Below, in pieces: positions 36,529 to 50,698 of a stretch of 64,000 nucleotides of DNA. The stretch is from positions 73,487 through 137,486 of the forward strand of contig NW_020170477.1 in the NCBI RefSeq assembly GCF_000524195.1. Reading direction: 5' to 3'. The notes beneath the pieces were generated by a model that saw only the letters and a list, made by a program, of their open reading frames with translations, was not told the origin of the DNA and searched no databases. Position 1 is the stretch's first letter. Each line of letters begins with the position of its first letter. The position numbers were made by a program, and so were the translations under genes. This DNA comes from Echinococcus granulosus. Lineage: Eukaryota; Platyhelminthes; Cestoda; Cyclophyllidea; Taeniidae.

Positions 36529-38793
36529 TTAAAGGTCAGTATCCATATATTTGTGATTGCTTTTTTTCATTTGGATGTCATTCACTAACTTGAGATAAGC
36601 CGTCGCCTCCGTGTGTAGCTGAAATTCGTGTTGATGCATCTTTTCGGTGGCCTTCTGTGAAATTGATCTGTATAAGGCATCATCGGCAAGGAGTCTCTCC
36701 AAGCAGCCCTTACATTCCTTAAGGAAAATAAGGTGTTATGCAAGGAGGTAGAGGCTCTGCGAGATGAATTACCACTTCCAATTCTGAATGGTGGTGTATG
36801 TTTAAGTAGAGTCCAGCAAATGATTGATGAAACTCACGTAAGGTGAATCAAAAATCAGTCCTGTCTCACCGTGGTCGATGAGGTCCTTGTTGGCAGAAAT
36901 GTTGCGAGCTACTACTGGACATCCAAGCGTCATGGCCTAAGTTAAGGAAGATAACATTCAAGTCTATTCTCACCTCCATGATACTCAGAGGTTGACCCTC
37001 ACTCAGGGAAGAGTTGATCAGGCATATAGCAGCGGTCATCAAGGCGTGCACCTGTGGTTGTGGAATTGACGCCATCCAGTGAATGGACTCGTGTCTAGGA
37101 GCATGTTTTGTGGAACATAAATAGTGCTTATAGTTTATTGGCCTCAAAGATGAGGAGATTTGGAAAAACGTTTTTATAAAAGGCGTAGAGTGTACTTAGA
37201 ATGTGCCTGATCCTGTCTTAATCGTGTCGAGGCCGTTTTCCGATTTTTACAACATTTTCACCCATTATATTATAAGCTCTGTGCACAAAGACTTACTTGT
37301 CGACCTCCGATAGGAAAGACTGAATTTCATCACAATCTTCTTCCTAAAAGGGATGACTTATGATTAAAGGTAATTTACTAACAACTGAGCCGACATATAG
37401 GAGTTGAAGGTGGCGCGTCGACCTATCTCGTGCGAGTTCTGAATTGGATAGGTGGTAAGCACTTGCGTTGGTTCATGCCTCCTCTCAAGCCCCACATTTT
37501 ATGTTTACGACTTACCAAGAAATGGCTGGAGAATGTATTTTGGATCTTTTATGGGTCTCAGTCGGCCCACGAAGAGGAAAAAGCTGTCCAATTTAGTGTG
37601 GAGTTGAGATTCTATCATGGAAATCATATTTCGATTGTCTACTGCCTCGGGTCTGTTGACGAGGACAGCTGAAATACAGGATGGTATAGAAATTTTCCAT
37701 GCATAAATCACAAATATTAATGTTTAAATAATTTTGTTTAAAATATGTTGACTAGAAAAACACTACTGTGTAATGAGCTTAAATGTGTGTAGCTTGTCTG
37801 CATAAGTTCTACTTCTTCTCCTTGTTAAATTATCCCAGAAACTTTTCCAGTTGAGTAGTTGGTTCTACTCACAGATGTACTTTGTTATCCAGCTGCAATG
37901 ACCTCTCTTGTTTATTTTGTTTATCAATGTTGAACTTGGGTCAATTCCACTCAAATAAATTTTGCGGTTCTACTATCACCGGTTACTCGGTTCATGCATT
38001 TGACTAGCATTATCGCCCTCTTTTATAAAATAATCTTTTTTTTGAGAAGCGGTCAGCTCAGTCGATAAAAAGTATGCATTTATCATAAATAAGAAGAAAT
38101 GAGCGCCATTTAGGAACTCCTAGCCTAGCAAGCACAATGGTAGCTTAAATGGAACTGTTCTTCACTTACATTGTGGAATAGTTCGGAGAATGCCTTGATA
38201 ATTGGGCTGAAAATGGGCGCACAGTAAGTAGCTTTATTTTTCTCATCTATCGTTTGGGTTGAAATATGGTAGAAATTTGATTAGAAAAAGTTGGATAGAA
38301 ACAGCCATAAGTTGAGGGTTGCCATTGCCACAGAGGGCAGAAAGACTACCACTTTTGATAGCAAAGGCTTTTAGGATATGTCCTCTATCATTCAAATTCC
38401 TGATAGTCACTTTCAGCGAAGAGATAGAAAAGTGCCGACGTCTGGAGATGGGGTGGGTATTACAAGCGCCGCTCTCTGCATCGCTTACTTATCTACCACA
38501 AGTTTGGCGTGTGCTATGAAGGCTACCGCCTGACTTACCCAAAATTGTAAGAAGCGACTCCTCAAGGACTCACAAAAAGTTACAACAGCGCTAAACACAA
38601 TGTAGAGGTATTAAGGGAGCACATTTGTCCAAAAAAGTGCAAAGTTGTAGTCTTGGGGACAGCCTTACCTACTCCTGCTGATAGCTTCTGACATCCGTCT
38701 CAATTTTTGTGGAGACTTGACATCCTCATTGACATCTGTGCCTCCGCAAATAAATATTAATTTTGTATTCTTTGACACGTCTGCAAATATACA
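36529..38793 (-). CDS. GLT1D1: Glycosyltransferase 1 domain-containing protein 1-like (GT4 fold), 5' incomplete
   Basis: Family members are predicted GT-B glycosyltransferases of uncharacterised substrate. Exons from the 3' end: 36717-36529, 36936-36838, about 37116-36976, a short one near 37345-37300, one near 37425-37380, about 37695-37515, 38206-38170, one near 38540-38487 and one near 38793-38655. Diagnostic sequence: LIFICGGTDVNED (human VIFGGTDVNED), AVAFIAHAKLV, QGILRTIPQSV, FFLFVGRLRPIKDPKYIL and PQPQVHALMTAAICLINSSLSEGQPLSIMEAM, which holds the donor-binding E-x7-E-type motif. PVVARNISANKDLIDHGETGLIFDSP follows, then a charged C-terminal helix. The N-terminal ~70 residues expected for the family should lie upstream of 38793 but I could not find them. 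It is convergent with ANAPC1. Exon limits marked about are less certain. Confidence 0.82.
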
Positions 38794-40798
38794 TACCGTG
38801 ATATAATTTGCTTCTTGATACAAATACGGTTTTAAATGGGGACAGTTTACGGAATTACTCAGTAAGTTTTAGTTAAGTTCACTTTATAATGCAAATGGAC
38901 CTATTTTTTGAGTCACCATGACGAAATACAATTTAAAGGTAATTAAAAGTAAAGACAACACGCACGTGAGGAAAGAAAGGAAGTTTGATAGATATGCAGT
39001 CCCATCATGACTGTTGAGCAGGATGTTGAATCCTCAACAATTGGGATTGCATTTAAATCCATTCGTTGTACATCAACATTTTTCTCTACCTCCTTGATAC
39101 CTCGTCTAGTGAAGGTAATTATGCAAAGAAAAACTCGTGTCTACTCAATTCGTCGGACTGTTGTCAAATTTCCGCATGCGAAGGTAGACTTTGAAACCAA
39201 GTACAATCGAGATTTCCGTGTTTGTGACTTATTCTTTGTTTGTGGTGTGGGATTATGCAAGGCAGACATAATTGACAAGTGTTATCGTCAGACTACTTTA
39301 AATTCTGGCAAAAATTAGCCAGTGGTAGATCAGCGACCAAGTGACAACCGATCATAATTAAGAGGGGGCTCCACCAATCAGCGCTTAGAACGGCAAAACA
39401 ACTTGCAATCCGCTACTTCAGTGGGTAGTGGGACACGTTTTTTGGTGAAATGGTTAAGTACGGTTGCATGTAGGATAATACAATCAACACGTTTTGGAAA
39501 TTATGTTTGTTAAATAACTAGTGAAGCGTAGTGGGACCTCATGGGTTATCGCTCGAGACAATTTTGCATTTATTGACAAATTTTATTTCCTACCTTATTT
39601 GTTGAATAAAATAAGTAATAATTACTGTTGTAGCTGAGTTGCGAAGAGCGTCTACGGCACAAATATCAATGGAGTGGAAAATTGGCAAATAAGTGAGAGC
39701 ATATTCCATCCGTATTTAGCCGAATAAAACCATTTCCTATTGGATAAATGCAAATTCTAGTTAGTGAGGAGGTGATCAGAAATGTATCATTTAAACCATA
39801 CGGCACAGTAAGTCCAAACTTCATATTCTCATGTCTTGAGCGAAAAACCCCATGATTTCAGAATGTGACTTTTAAGACGTGATTTATAAAACGAAACTCG
39901 GGGCTTTGTCTGAGTGGCCTTGTTTCTCAAAGGCTGTTACGACAGACTGCATAACTTTCAGAAATTAAATATCATTTTTGTAACAACGCTTCAGTGTCTG
40001 GCACCTACAGCACAAATCGGTTTTTGTGATTCCAAGCAAGTACTTGGTTTACCATAACCATCAAGTTGAATTCAGAGGTTTATGTCTACAATGCGATCAC
40101 TGTATATTTGTCCAAATTTGGTAAAGTCATTACGGTTAAGCATTAGTAGAAATAATTAGTTGGTTTGTATATAATACCTGTGGGAAAGTAGTCCCACTTT
40201 ATGCGAACAATGAAAAAGTTAGCATTGGCGGTGACTCTAAATTAGGATACGAATGTGCATGACAAACACACCCAATTCTCCGTATTGCTTGAAGTATAGT
40301 CCTTTGATCCTGCTCGTGATTTGACGGATTATTACGTCTACGGCGGCAAAATTATGGCCTTGATTGTCTGAAACCAAATTTCAAAAGAGATTCTCAATTG
40401 CCACTTCCCAAAGGTCCTTGGGATGTGCTTCACACTTACTGTGACTCGTTTCTCTGTAATTCGAAAGTGGTTTTCTTATTCGTTACCGATGCACTGTGAT
40501 TAGAGCAATAATGTACGCTACTGTTGTATCAGTTAAACACAGCATAACGCCCTTTTATTGGCGACTTTGTGACTATCTGACTGCGTAATTATGCGCATGA
40601 TCAACACAGAAATTTGCATAACCCAACCAAGCAGAGATAGTTCGATAGACTACTTATTTATGTGTATGTCATTAAAATACCCTAAGTGGCAAGGGACTTG
40701 TACAATTTAAAAGCGTTTTAGATTAATTATTTAAGTATCTTAACCTATCACTTCATGATAAGGAATTGTTACGTAATAGGGGATTATGGGAGTACCGG
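38794..40798. other. Gene-poor interval; may hide 5' exons of GLT1D1
   Basis: I searched both strands for the missing GLT1D1 N-terminus and saw nothing convincing. No repeat copy recognised here. Confidence 0.4.
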
Positions 40799-40988
40799 TG
40801 TAATGCTTTGTTTGCTTAACTCTGTTTTGGTGACGGGGTCACTTGGTGTCTCCGTCATGACGCCTTCCCCCGGCGGGTGAACTCCCAGCTCATACCATTA
40901 GCCCAAAGCCCTTCTGCACGTCGACAATACCTGTCCTGCCCTAGTACTCTGTCGTCTCTTGTCTTAAGGGAAGTCTCGGGGCGCTACA
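40799..40988 (-). repeat. TG...CA-bounded interspersed element, intact minus copy
   Basis: 190 bp, reverse complement of the family: begins TGTAATGCTTTG and ends GTCTCGGGGCGCTACA. No clear target duplication. Confidence 0.8.
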
Positions 40989-41387
40989 ATCTGGAATGCT
41001 AGGTAGTTGAGGTTATATTAAAATCTGGTTATCTCGTAAGTTGATGCTACTAGAATTGGGAATTCATGAGGTCTTTAAAAAGCACAATATTTGTTCTCGC
41101 AAACTCGCTAACTAATACGCCTGAAAGGGGCCATTGATCTGCTTGCAGCCAAACAACTCGCAATCTAATTCGAATGTGGTTTAAATATGTTATCGGGGAG
41201 ACATGCACCCTCGTCTGTAGGCCAATAATTATGTGCCATTCTTAGACTGCTAAAGCTAAAATAAGCAGTGACTTGAATTATTTGCAATTATAATAAATTT
41301 GTGACTTTCATGAATGCAATTTACTTGGCCCACTTCAACTGGATTATGATTACATATATTTATGCCAAAATCTTGTTCTCCTGTTAC

Positions 41388-41825
41388 CTATTATCGATTG
41401 CCCGACTTTGCAGTCGATGGGCGCATACCGATTTGGCACCATCAGTCTCATCCGATTCTGCTTTGAGTTGTGTTTTCCCGTTACCTACTATCGAATGGGT
41501 ACTTTTGAGATCGATAAGCCCACATCCGTTTGGCATCATCGGTCTCTAATTTCTACTTGAACTTCCTCCCCCCCCCCCCTTTGCTGCCTATTATCGATTG
41601 CCTTATTACGCGATCGGTTGTAGCACATTGGTTAGGCTTCATCATTCTCATCTAATTTCAAGGGTTCCATTTGCAGCCGAGACTAAGTTCTGGGAAGAGT
41701 AGGAGACTCATCGAATTTTTGCAGGGGTTTTGTTCACCTGCTGCCAGTTATCGATTGCACCCGATTGCGATTGATAGGTGCCTTATCAGTTTCATCAAAT
41801 TTTGACGATTCCATTTGCAAAGCTA
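41388..41825 (+). repeat. Degenerate tandem array with TATCGATTGC core
   Basis: Four units start near 41388, 41486, 41588 and 41747. Each begins after a pyrimidine block ending in ACC or GCC, has a TATCGATTGC-like core and, 10-15 nt later, an imperfect inverted partner (GTCGAT, GATCGAT, GCGATCG, GCGATTGAT). A CATCA(G/T)TCTCATC block follows. Spacing is uneven (about 98, 102 and 159 bp) and a C run interrupts the second unit (near 41569). Confidence 0.65.
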
Positions 41826-44800
41826 AAAACACTAACGCAAAGTCTTTTGAGTAAAATTGGTTGTGCCACATTAAAAAAGGGGCTATAAGTACACTTTTGC
41901 CTTCCCCAAAATACGCAGAGAATTAGTTGATATCGGGAAATACTGCAGTAGGTTCGAAATTTATTGCATCCGTCGTTGTCTTCATTCCCTTAGAATGGGT
42001 AGAATGATTAGAGGGTGGTGTTATAGGCGGTACCAGAGTACATTTCCACGCCCACTGGCCGCCGCCTCTGGCCTGGAAGGCGTATTTAAACAAACATGGA
42101 TTACAGTACGCCTTTACATTACTGGATTATCATTTCTGACCAAAATTTACACTGTTCTCTCAAATTCTTGTAACAAAATCCCCTTTTGACCAACGACACC
42201 TTCAGAATATAGAGAAGCACAGAAGGACAGGTTACAAAATAACCCAGATGCGCATTGTGGCTGAGGAAGGCAAATATGGTGGATCGATAAACTTAAGGTT
42301 TTGTAGTCATTATTAACATTAAATTGTGCCAAATAAACAATTAATCTGTTGCAGCGAGAAGCTATTATCTTTGCACTTAGTATTCATACAGTGTAAATCG
42401 AACTCATGATTATGAACTAAGTTTTATAATTGCAACAGCATTTTGAATTGATAAGGTATTGTGATCTCAATTTAGTACTTCTAGAAAAATTGCTATTTAT
42501 GCCTCCGATTTATGACCCGGATTGTTGATTATTTTGAACATGGGGTTGTTCTTTTGGCGGATTTTTCTTGTTATCTAACTTGTGCCATACAAAATGTGTC
42601 CCCTCGAAGAGGTCACACGGGTTCGTCAGCAATTTCCACAAAATTTAAAATCTCATATTTGTTCAAGGCAATTCTGAAGGATTTATGGTTTTTAACAGCC
42701 GAATTTCAAACTTGGCGCAGATTGTAAGTCTGTAGAATGGCTATATAACTTTAGCAAAAATAAACTTATACATATGTATCGGTCCTCTCAAACTTATTAC
42801 CTTACAATCACCACTGAGGTAATAAACTCACATAATTCCGAAATGGGCTTTCATGTTCACTCACTTAAACAATGCACTTGAGGTCGGTTTAGGCGGTGTC
42901 ACTTCCTTCCTCCGTGAACGGTTTCCCCGATATAGTTGGTTGTTTAAGTAGTAAATTGAGCATGGAATCCCCTGGGTGATATTTATGCGTGTGCTAGATA
43001 ATATAAATCCAAAAATTTCCTCCCAAAGGCATTGCACACTTTAAACACACCCTTTCAAGTGCTCAGTGTACCTCTCTACGCATCACTCTAAGGTGCATGA
43101 CCTTGTTGCTATCTTAGCATCCTTAAGGTGATGAGCACACAAGCAGCACCCGAGTGCAAGCTTTGTATCGGAATTGCTTTGTTTGGAATGCTGGCCTAAG
43201 AAGTGTTGCAAATTAAAAATGCATCATACATTATGCAAACAATCGGAAACAAATACTTTGGTTTGCATTTCTGCCACTGCCAGCCACTGTTTAAGTAGGT
43301 AACAGTCACATTATGAGATGCCAAGTTTTAATGATAGATGCATGGATGAATACATACAGAATGGATCGATGGGTGGATATGGGATGGATGGATAAATTGT
43401 CGATCGCTCAGGCAAACTGTTTAATTGTCATTTGGAGGGGTTAATAAATGTGCGGATTTATTGTTAGAAAACAATTGAGTAGTTTGACGCATTGAGAGCT
43501 AATTTGACATTAGTTAAATGGCTCCAAAACGGCTGAAAGAGCAATAGACGGAAGGCCCACCAGTAATATCCACTCTGGAGTCTCAACAATCGCCTCACGT
43601 GAAAATGCACGCTATGTGTCAGTGAGTCAGTGCACAAGGTGCATTTTTACTAAGGAAAATAATTTTTACTTTATTATTAAGCCAAGTGAAAGAATATTTT
43701 GCATAAAAATTAACCAAAATACACTGACAAGTTTCGATGTGCGCTTCCGTTTGACCTCTATTGTGACCATTACTTCCAAAGGAATTTCGATATTCTCAGA
43801 AGCTGCCGAAGTGGAAGAGTTGGAAGTGGAACCCCTATCCAGATTGAAATATAATTGCCTATTGTGCATCTACCCATAAAAATGTATATTTTGCTTACTG
43901 TTTCGAATAAAAAAATTCTGTTTCCCTGCAAGATCTTACGCTTTTAAGTCAATTAATCTATGGAATTATTTCCCAGCTCTGCCAGGAAATCCATGACTGG
44001 CAAGCCTCCTGCAAGGCGTGACCTACTCTCTCTTACATCCATGTGACCCTCAAACACGAGGCCTACAGGTGTTAAGCATTTGACACTCGGAGAGCGTGCG
44101 CGCGAGAGTGAGGGCTAATGTAACAAACAGGGAATGGTATTTACACAGATGTAAATTAGAGAGCATGGCACTGGATCCTCACCACTCACTCACTCATTCA
44201 CTCTCACACAGGCACGCACATTGGTTGAATGATAGAGGTTGCCAAGACAGAAGCCGTGAAAGTAGCAGCATCAACGCCGCGCATGCACACTTTACCGCAC
44301 CTCACAGCTCGCCTCTCTCTCGCTCCATTTTCACACGCACGGAGGTACTGGCACAGGCAAGCACACACACAGACACACAACTGCACCTATCTCTGCCTCT
44401 TGAAATACCAACGACTGCCGCACCTTTGCTCTCGGATAACACATTTCGTAGTTCTACGCCGTGATCTCACCCTCCGTGTTTGAAAAGGCACAGATGTCAA
44501 TCCACAGCAGTGCTACTTCTTTACCCAGGTAACAAGTTCACCACCTTTTTCTCCAACTTTAAGGATTCACTTTTGCCTTAGGCGAGATTTTAGCCCCCCA
44601 CGATGTTGTATTAAATTTATCATGTCAAGATGCTCTTTAATAGGTAATAAAGTTAGGTACTTAAATTCGTTTCACTAATCACATTTTGTCGTTAAAAAAT
44701 TTACTTGTGACTGAACAACACAGGAAAGCGTTTTACATATCCATTGACAATGCCAACTTTCTCTGGCACCTCAAATTGCTTTTTGATCCAAATTTCATTA

Positions 44801-44853
44801 GCGTTTTTTAGTATAAAGTAGATCAGAACTGACCACACATGGATGATGTCTTA
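41826..44853. other. Gene-poor interval with simple repeats
   Basis: Contains a GGAT/GATG-rich microsatellite around 43338-43395 and a CA/CACT-rich stretch around 44165-44385. No exon with conserved motifs seen. Confidence 0.5.
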
Positions 44854-45048
44854 TGTAGCGCCCCGAGTCATCCTTAAAGTCGTCAAGTCACAGTAGCATG
44901 GCAGATACACAGGATTGACGCATAGAAGGACTGAGAGGCTACTAGCAAGGCCTGGATGCCATACCGCCAAGCGAAAGGGCAATTTGTGGAGACTTGAGTT
45001 CCCGCGCAATCAGACGCTGAGCTAAACAAACTCCCGAAGCATTATGCA
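44854..45048 (+). repeat. TG...CA-bounded interspersed element, diverged copy
   Basis: Starts TGTAGCGCCCCGAG and ends GAAGCATTATGCA. Middle block GAGGCTACTAGCAAGGCCTGG is recognisable. Lies about 300 bp before the first visible EPS8 exon. Confidence 0.7.
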
Positions 45049-45372
45049 GACGACCGTTTTTAAATTTCAGATGTAAAATCTTATCTCACATGCTAGTAAT
45101 AATTTACAGGTTTATGATAAAAAGAAGTGGACTGAGCTACCTCGATGCAATTATAGGTAATTTAAATGATTTATTTATGGAAATAGTTTTTGCGTGGAGC
45201 ATAATCAGGATTCATTTCAATGATCAAATAATACGGACTAGTGCATCCCATCCCGGTACACGCACCAATACATCTCTTTCGCATTAATATTTAATGATTC
45301 CACCCCATAGACACTTGAGTTAATTCTTTGGTTGACACGGCGTAGATTCCCTTTTTCAAACTTCTCACTCAG

Positions 45373-48300
45373 AAGCGCAGCGGTACCTCGAGCCGCAAGC
45401 CATGATCATCGTGGTGGTGGCACTGGAGGTAATGTCTGCGGGAGAATTTACTGGCAACACGAAGTGGAACACCTGAGCACCCTAGTCACTCCTGCTAGCC
45501 GGCCGCCGCCCGACCCGGAATCCAGTCTCAAGCGTCTACATCAGCTAGCTGATCAAAAGCAATTGACCATCACACCCGTAAATCTCCTGCTTCGAGAACA
45601 AAAAGCTAAAAGGGAGTTGCTGGTGACTAACATCGAGAATGGGGTGAGTATATGAATGCAAAATTCGTTGAAATAAGATTGATTGAGAAAAATGGTAATA
45701 TTTTATCAAGTATCGAAACACTGAAGGTAGAATTAAGCCAAAAAGGCGAGAAACGGGGAATTTTTTAGAGGACCTGGACATTTTGATAAGGGGAATCTGA
45801 TGGACTCCCGACAAATCCTGTTGATTGAATTTCATTATCAACCTCCCCTGCGAATGGTGCGAAAAGGACTGGAAATAGGCCGTGCAGTATGTGATGAAGC
45901 GGTTGCTTGCATCTTATGTGAATTCCTCCTAATTCATAACGTCCCTCGTAGTACATTACTCTCAGGATTAAGTCATGCTTTGAACCTTCGAATACCGCAC
46001 TATGTGGCCTGTATAGTTGTTAATTACATCCCTGTCTAAAGTTGCCTCACCTTACCCTACGCCTCTGTCGACACTTCGAACTGAACTACTCCATAGAATA
46101 TGTCGAAATTTACACACAGACTAGAACATACATGTCTTGAAATGGCAACGCAATACCCTACAGAAAGATAGGAGAAGCAGAGGTTGGTAAATTTGAAATA
46201 TCGCAGATGCCGTCTAAGGCAATCTCAATTCCGTACTTACCGATCCAAAAACACTTTGAACACATGTATATCATCGCACATGTAGAAGGAAGAAGTGTTA
46301 ACGATTCACCTTGCATATTCGTAACTTCAAAGGTACAAATCCAAATACACTGAGATGAAATTAATCCAAGCATATCCACCGACTCTCGACACGCGAGGCA
46401 GTGCTTCTTAAACGTTGAATATATTATTCTGAATTTTCATTAACTCATTTTAGGTGCTTTGGCTGGCTAAGTGAGGAATTCGTTTAGCAACACTAGCACC
46501 GTGCACTAAGTGCGCAAAATGCTGAAAAACGAAATCCCTGAAAGAACAGTTGAGCAACAAAACCAGCGTAATACTTGGAATCCTAGTACGCGCAGCAGAT
46601 ACTACTTATCAACCCAAATAGTAGGGTCAGGAATTGGCAACTCGTATTCCAACATGCCATAATCATGTCTTAAGTTACCTATCTTCATGGCACAATCTAA
46701 GTCAGATATTTATTTACCCTCTGTGTTACATAATTCTATGTTCTATAATTTTGTGGGTTAATTGGTGGAAGACAGGGGAGCTAAATCTTGTAAAGAATTT
46801 GGTACTTCCCGACCGAACTTAATTGCAATTTATTACGTCATCTTGTTGGGCATGGTTTGGTTTGATGCAACAAGTAGGGTAAAAAAGATGCATAATTCAT
46901 ATTATGGCTTTGCGTAGAGACTTGTCATGCCTGTTCTAGCGCAATTGATAATGTCGCTATACTCTATCTCTTAGCACTTTTCCAAAGAAAGTGCCACATT
47001 GTGCGTCGTTAGCTCTAGGTATTGCCTTATTAAGGTGTCCCAAAAGCTTTTGTGATAGGCAAAATTAGTGGTTTGTTAATGATTGTTTGTTTTCATGCGA
47101 CCTAAATTTGATGTATCTTAGGCCTGAGAAATAGTTAATTATATGACTACGCACTGAACGCAATTCTTGTATTTTTGTTGGCATAGAGCCCAATGCATTT
47201 CAATGTCTTGAGACAAGTTAGATTATATTCGCCCTTAGAAGGGGTGCTGCCGATAGTACATAGGATGAATTACTGGTGCCATTTCTCACCTGATAAATCC
47301 TATCAAACCATCCAAAGTACTGTCAGGTCGGTATCTTAAGGACCATTATTCTTTCCCCATGGACAATATAATCCCTGTAACATCATGATGACAAAAGTGC
47401 AGCACCAACTTTATGGGCGATCAAATCTAGTTTTGCAGGTGAAGTTTGGTCTATTAGGGGTCAAAAGAGATGGGTATGGAACCAGTGCTTTATTAACATT
47501 TTTATCACCCTTTTATCCACCTTATTAAAATTAACTCATAGCTTTTTGTCGTACAAATAAATTTAGTGTCGGACAGATGTGGTGTCGCTTTAATGATTAG
47601 GAGTAATGAAATCAAATCCGCCACCTCAAATATTAGAGTCTGTAATAAGGAAAGTGGTTTCGAATTTTAAGGCTTTTATGGTTCCTTGACTTTCTTCCGA
47701 GTAGGACATATGTGAGTGCATTCCACTGGAGGACATTATAACACCCATCTACAAGGAGTCCAACGACCAGACAGATGCTTTTAACAACCTTCTCATGTTC
47801 AACGTGAATGCTTCTATACATTCCAAGAGCGGTCCTCCACAACACGAGATGCACATCTTTCAGGTATTTCAGTTGAGTCATCAGCGGAGAGGAAGTTTAA
47901 TTCTATTTGTGCAAAAAAAGCATTCACGGAAAATTCACACTTAGAGACGCTACATATTGAGCGTGCCAGATAAAGCATACCTGATTTGCATTCAGCAGCT
48001 CCTTCGATAGACAAACATTGCTTTTAATTGCGCTCGAAAATAGATCTTTAGAACTCAGATAGGCTGCCTTAAAGTAGACAACATAAGTAACATACAGCTA
48101 ACAAGGTTTCATTAGATTTGTGGTGGTTGACTTACATTAGATAAAGGTGTGAATTACCGGTGACAATTTGAGCAGTGAATGCATTCCCTCCTCTTCATTT
48201 CCAGTGTATCAGTACTTCGGCGCACGACATTGTTTGTGCCTTAGTGGACGCTCAAGAACAGGAACTCGTGAATTCTCATCTGGATCCGTATGCAGAGTAA

Positions 48301-50545
48301 GCTCAACTGATTATAAAAGCATTAATTGAGCGGGAAATCTTAAAATACCTCAACATGCATTAGAATGTGCTGAAACCACTTTTATAAGTTAAATGTATTT
48401 TTATTTTTGCCTACACCACTAGATATCAGAGCAGGATTTTAATGGGGTGTACTGAAACTAATTTACCATTATTTAAATTGTTTAAACTTTTCACAATTTC
48501 AAAATGGTGTTTGCTTAGGCACAGACGGACAAAGGGGTTTGGTGGTCAGGCGTGGTCTCACTTAATATGAGTGCAAAAGGTCTGTAACTGCTTGGGATGT
48601 CGTTCCAAGCGAATTTTCTTTATGTTTGGCAGCTGAAATGAGATACTTCGAGCATACGAACGTATGAGTTTGTGATGCCCATGGAATATTGTATTTCTTG
48701 TCTTTCCTAGGGTTGATGAAGAACCGCATCGTGCTACCCGGAATGAGTTTTCTGAAAATGGAAATGAGGGTGAGTAAAGCTTGATATGGGTTTATCGGGC
48801 TACATTTTTTGGGGATTTTGTTGTGTAGATGTGCTAGTGAATTGCGGAAGAGTTGTTTATTGCTTTGCCTGATTTACACCCCAGATCCATTGTTTAAAGC
48901 GGCGAGAAACGAATTTCTTTAAGATTGTCTTACTTTTTGCAGATTTGACGTCTCAACAGTTGAAAGAAAAGGCGTTAATTGACGGGGAAATTCTTCTGCT
49001 AAATATGTGTTTCGATGATATTGAAAGTTATGTCGGACATATTTACAAGCTTCAAAGAGCGCGCTGGCAAAACCCAACTCGGGGTGGTCCCTCTGATGAC
49101 AATGTCTCCGTATCTGGAGCCGACTTTAAAGGCAAGGAGAAGAAAAAGCGTAGGTTTATCTTCAAAAAACGCTCCCGTTCACCCAAGAACAAGGATAAGA
49201 ATGATATGCCCCGGGTGACCAGTAAGTGATTAATTATATCGATATTAGATGTGAGAATATCTTCCGGGACTAGCTGGACGTTTTTGCCTCTTAATAGGTA
49301 ATACCTCATTGGCCTCGGAGGTGGAAATACCCATTTCTGATGACGAGTTGATAGACCTGTTTGAAAAGATCAAATTCTCCGTAATTCTCCTCTCCCGGTT
49401 GCAAGGCTACGTGACGGAGCCCAACCCTCCGCTCCTCACCCACAAGCTCTTCTCTATGATGAAGTAATTCACTTCCCTTGTGACAATGCCCTTTTTCATG
49501 CATTAGCTGTTGCTCGTTTTCGACATTGGTAGGGTTCAGGCACGTTTGCTTTGTGTGACGTACCTATTTGGAGGATTAAACCCTACCCCCTGCCATTTGA
49601 GATTTACCAGGCTGTATGTAAATGGTGTTTCTGATTGCAGGCAGCCAATTGATTTCATTCGAGATCCAGTCACTGGAGTACCTGGAATGGCCAGAAAAGT
49701 CATTTCTCCATTGTTCCCCGAATCGGCAATTAGGCTCATTCAAAACTCTCTCATTGAGCCGGAACTTAGTCTCTGGCGTGAATTGGGTAACGGATGGTGT
49801 CTGCCAAAGTGAGTGAAACTTGGCACCAAATGTATGCGCTACTTTTAAGAAGCGGGTAAAATCCTGGTTTTTTTGATGCTTCTAGAGAACACTGGCAGGC
49901 GGCCGTCCCAACGTACATCCCCCAATTCAAATGCGGATTCAAGCCCCAGCCCGAACAATATCACCACACACTTTTCGACGTTCCTCCACCCAAAAAAAGC
50001 ACCGAAAACGGTGGCATGGTGGGTTATTAATTCGAAAAACACGAAATGATTAACATCTGGCCGAATTGACAGCCGAATTTGTTCCCTTTTATTCAGCACT
50101 CGAGCTCTTCTAGATCAAAGTTAGCTTCCGGGCCGGAAGTACGAAGCCATTCAGAATATCTGCAGTACCTGCGCAGCAAGAAGGCAAAGTAAGATCGGTG
50201 CTTGAAGTCCAATTTTGTAGATGGAAGTGTTCTAAGAGCCGTACTGTTTAGGCATAAAATTCATTGCTAATATCTTAAACGCACCTCTTACTTAGAAACT
50301 AGTTGAGGAGTTTACTGATGATTAAAATCAAAAGTAGGCAAGTCATTTGATCTCGGTTTCCATTGTCTCTTAGGATTGCCCGAGTGATGCGTGATTTCCT
50401 CGCAGAAAGTGATCAAGAGATCTCCCTAAAGGCTGGTGAATATGTGGAAGTGCTAAACGATTCCCTTAATTGGAAGCATCTCCGCAACCGGAGGGGGTCT
50501 GAGGGCTACGCACCTTACACCATCCTTGACTACAACGTGGCATAA
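45373..50545 (+). CDS. EPS8: EPS8-family adaptor with PTB and SH3 domains, 5' incomplete
   Basis: EPS8 proteins link receptor signalling to Rac and actin capping and bundling. Exons in frame: 45373-45643, 47705-47863, 48205-48296, then exons ending near 48768, 49210, 49465 and 49809, one about 49887-50020, one about 50100-50190, and a last one (about 50374) ending at the TAA 50543-50545. The PTB domain starts at EVEHLSTLV and includes NIENGDICECIPLEDII and HEMHIFQCIST. Next come CFDDIESYVGHI, a Lys/Arg-rich stretch, ELIDLFEKIKFSVILLSRLQ, QPIDFIRDP, the WRELGNGWCLP block and VPTYIPQFKCGF. The C-terminus is an SH3 domain (ARVMRDFLAESDQEISLKAGEYVEVL ... GYAPYTILDY). It lacks the two adjacent Trp residues common in SH3 domains, having NWKHL instead. 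No start codon is assigned; an exon upstream of 45373 is expected. Confidence 0.88.
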
Positions 50546-50698
50546 GGAATGTTGACCGCATACACTTCTCTTCCCCCCACTGTTTGTTCTCCAAATGATG
50601 CTAGCTCATTAATGTACCAATTTCTACTAGAGTTGCTTTCGCACCACCCAGCTTCATCCATCACAGCATTCATGATTGCAGTCTTTTGAGGAAGGAAA

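Noticed and set aside
36690..36843. Plus-strand open frame with coiled-coil-like sequence (LKENKVLCKEVEALRDE)
   Set aside because: It partly overlaps the antisense of the last GLT1D1 exon and its adjoining intron; the minus-strand reading matches GLT1D1 residue for residue, so the plus frame is a shadow.
44096..44464. Plus-strand open frame of 122 codons rich in His, Ser and Thr
   Set aside because: Composition is explained by a CA/CACT simple repeat; no motif or splice context.
46193..46331. Open segment on plus strand in the big EPS8 intron, followed by GTACAA
   Set aside because: The flanking PTB exons join directly in phase 0 and make a continuous PTB domain; inserting this segment would break it.
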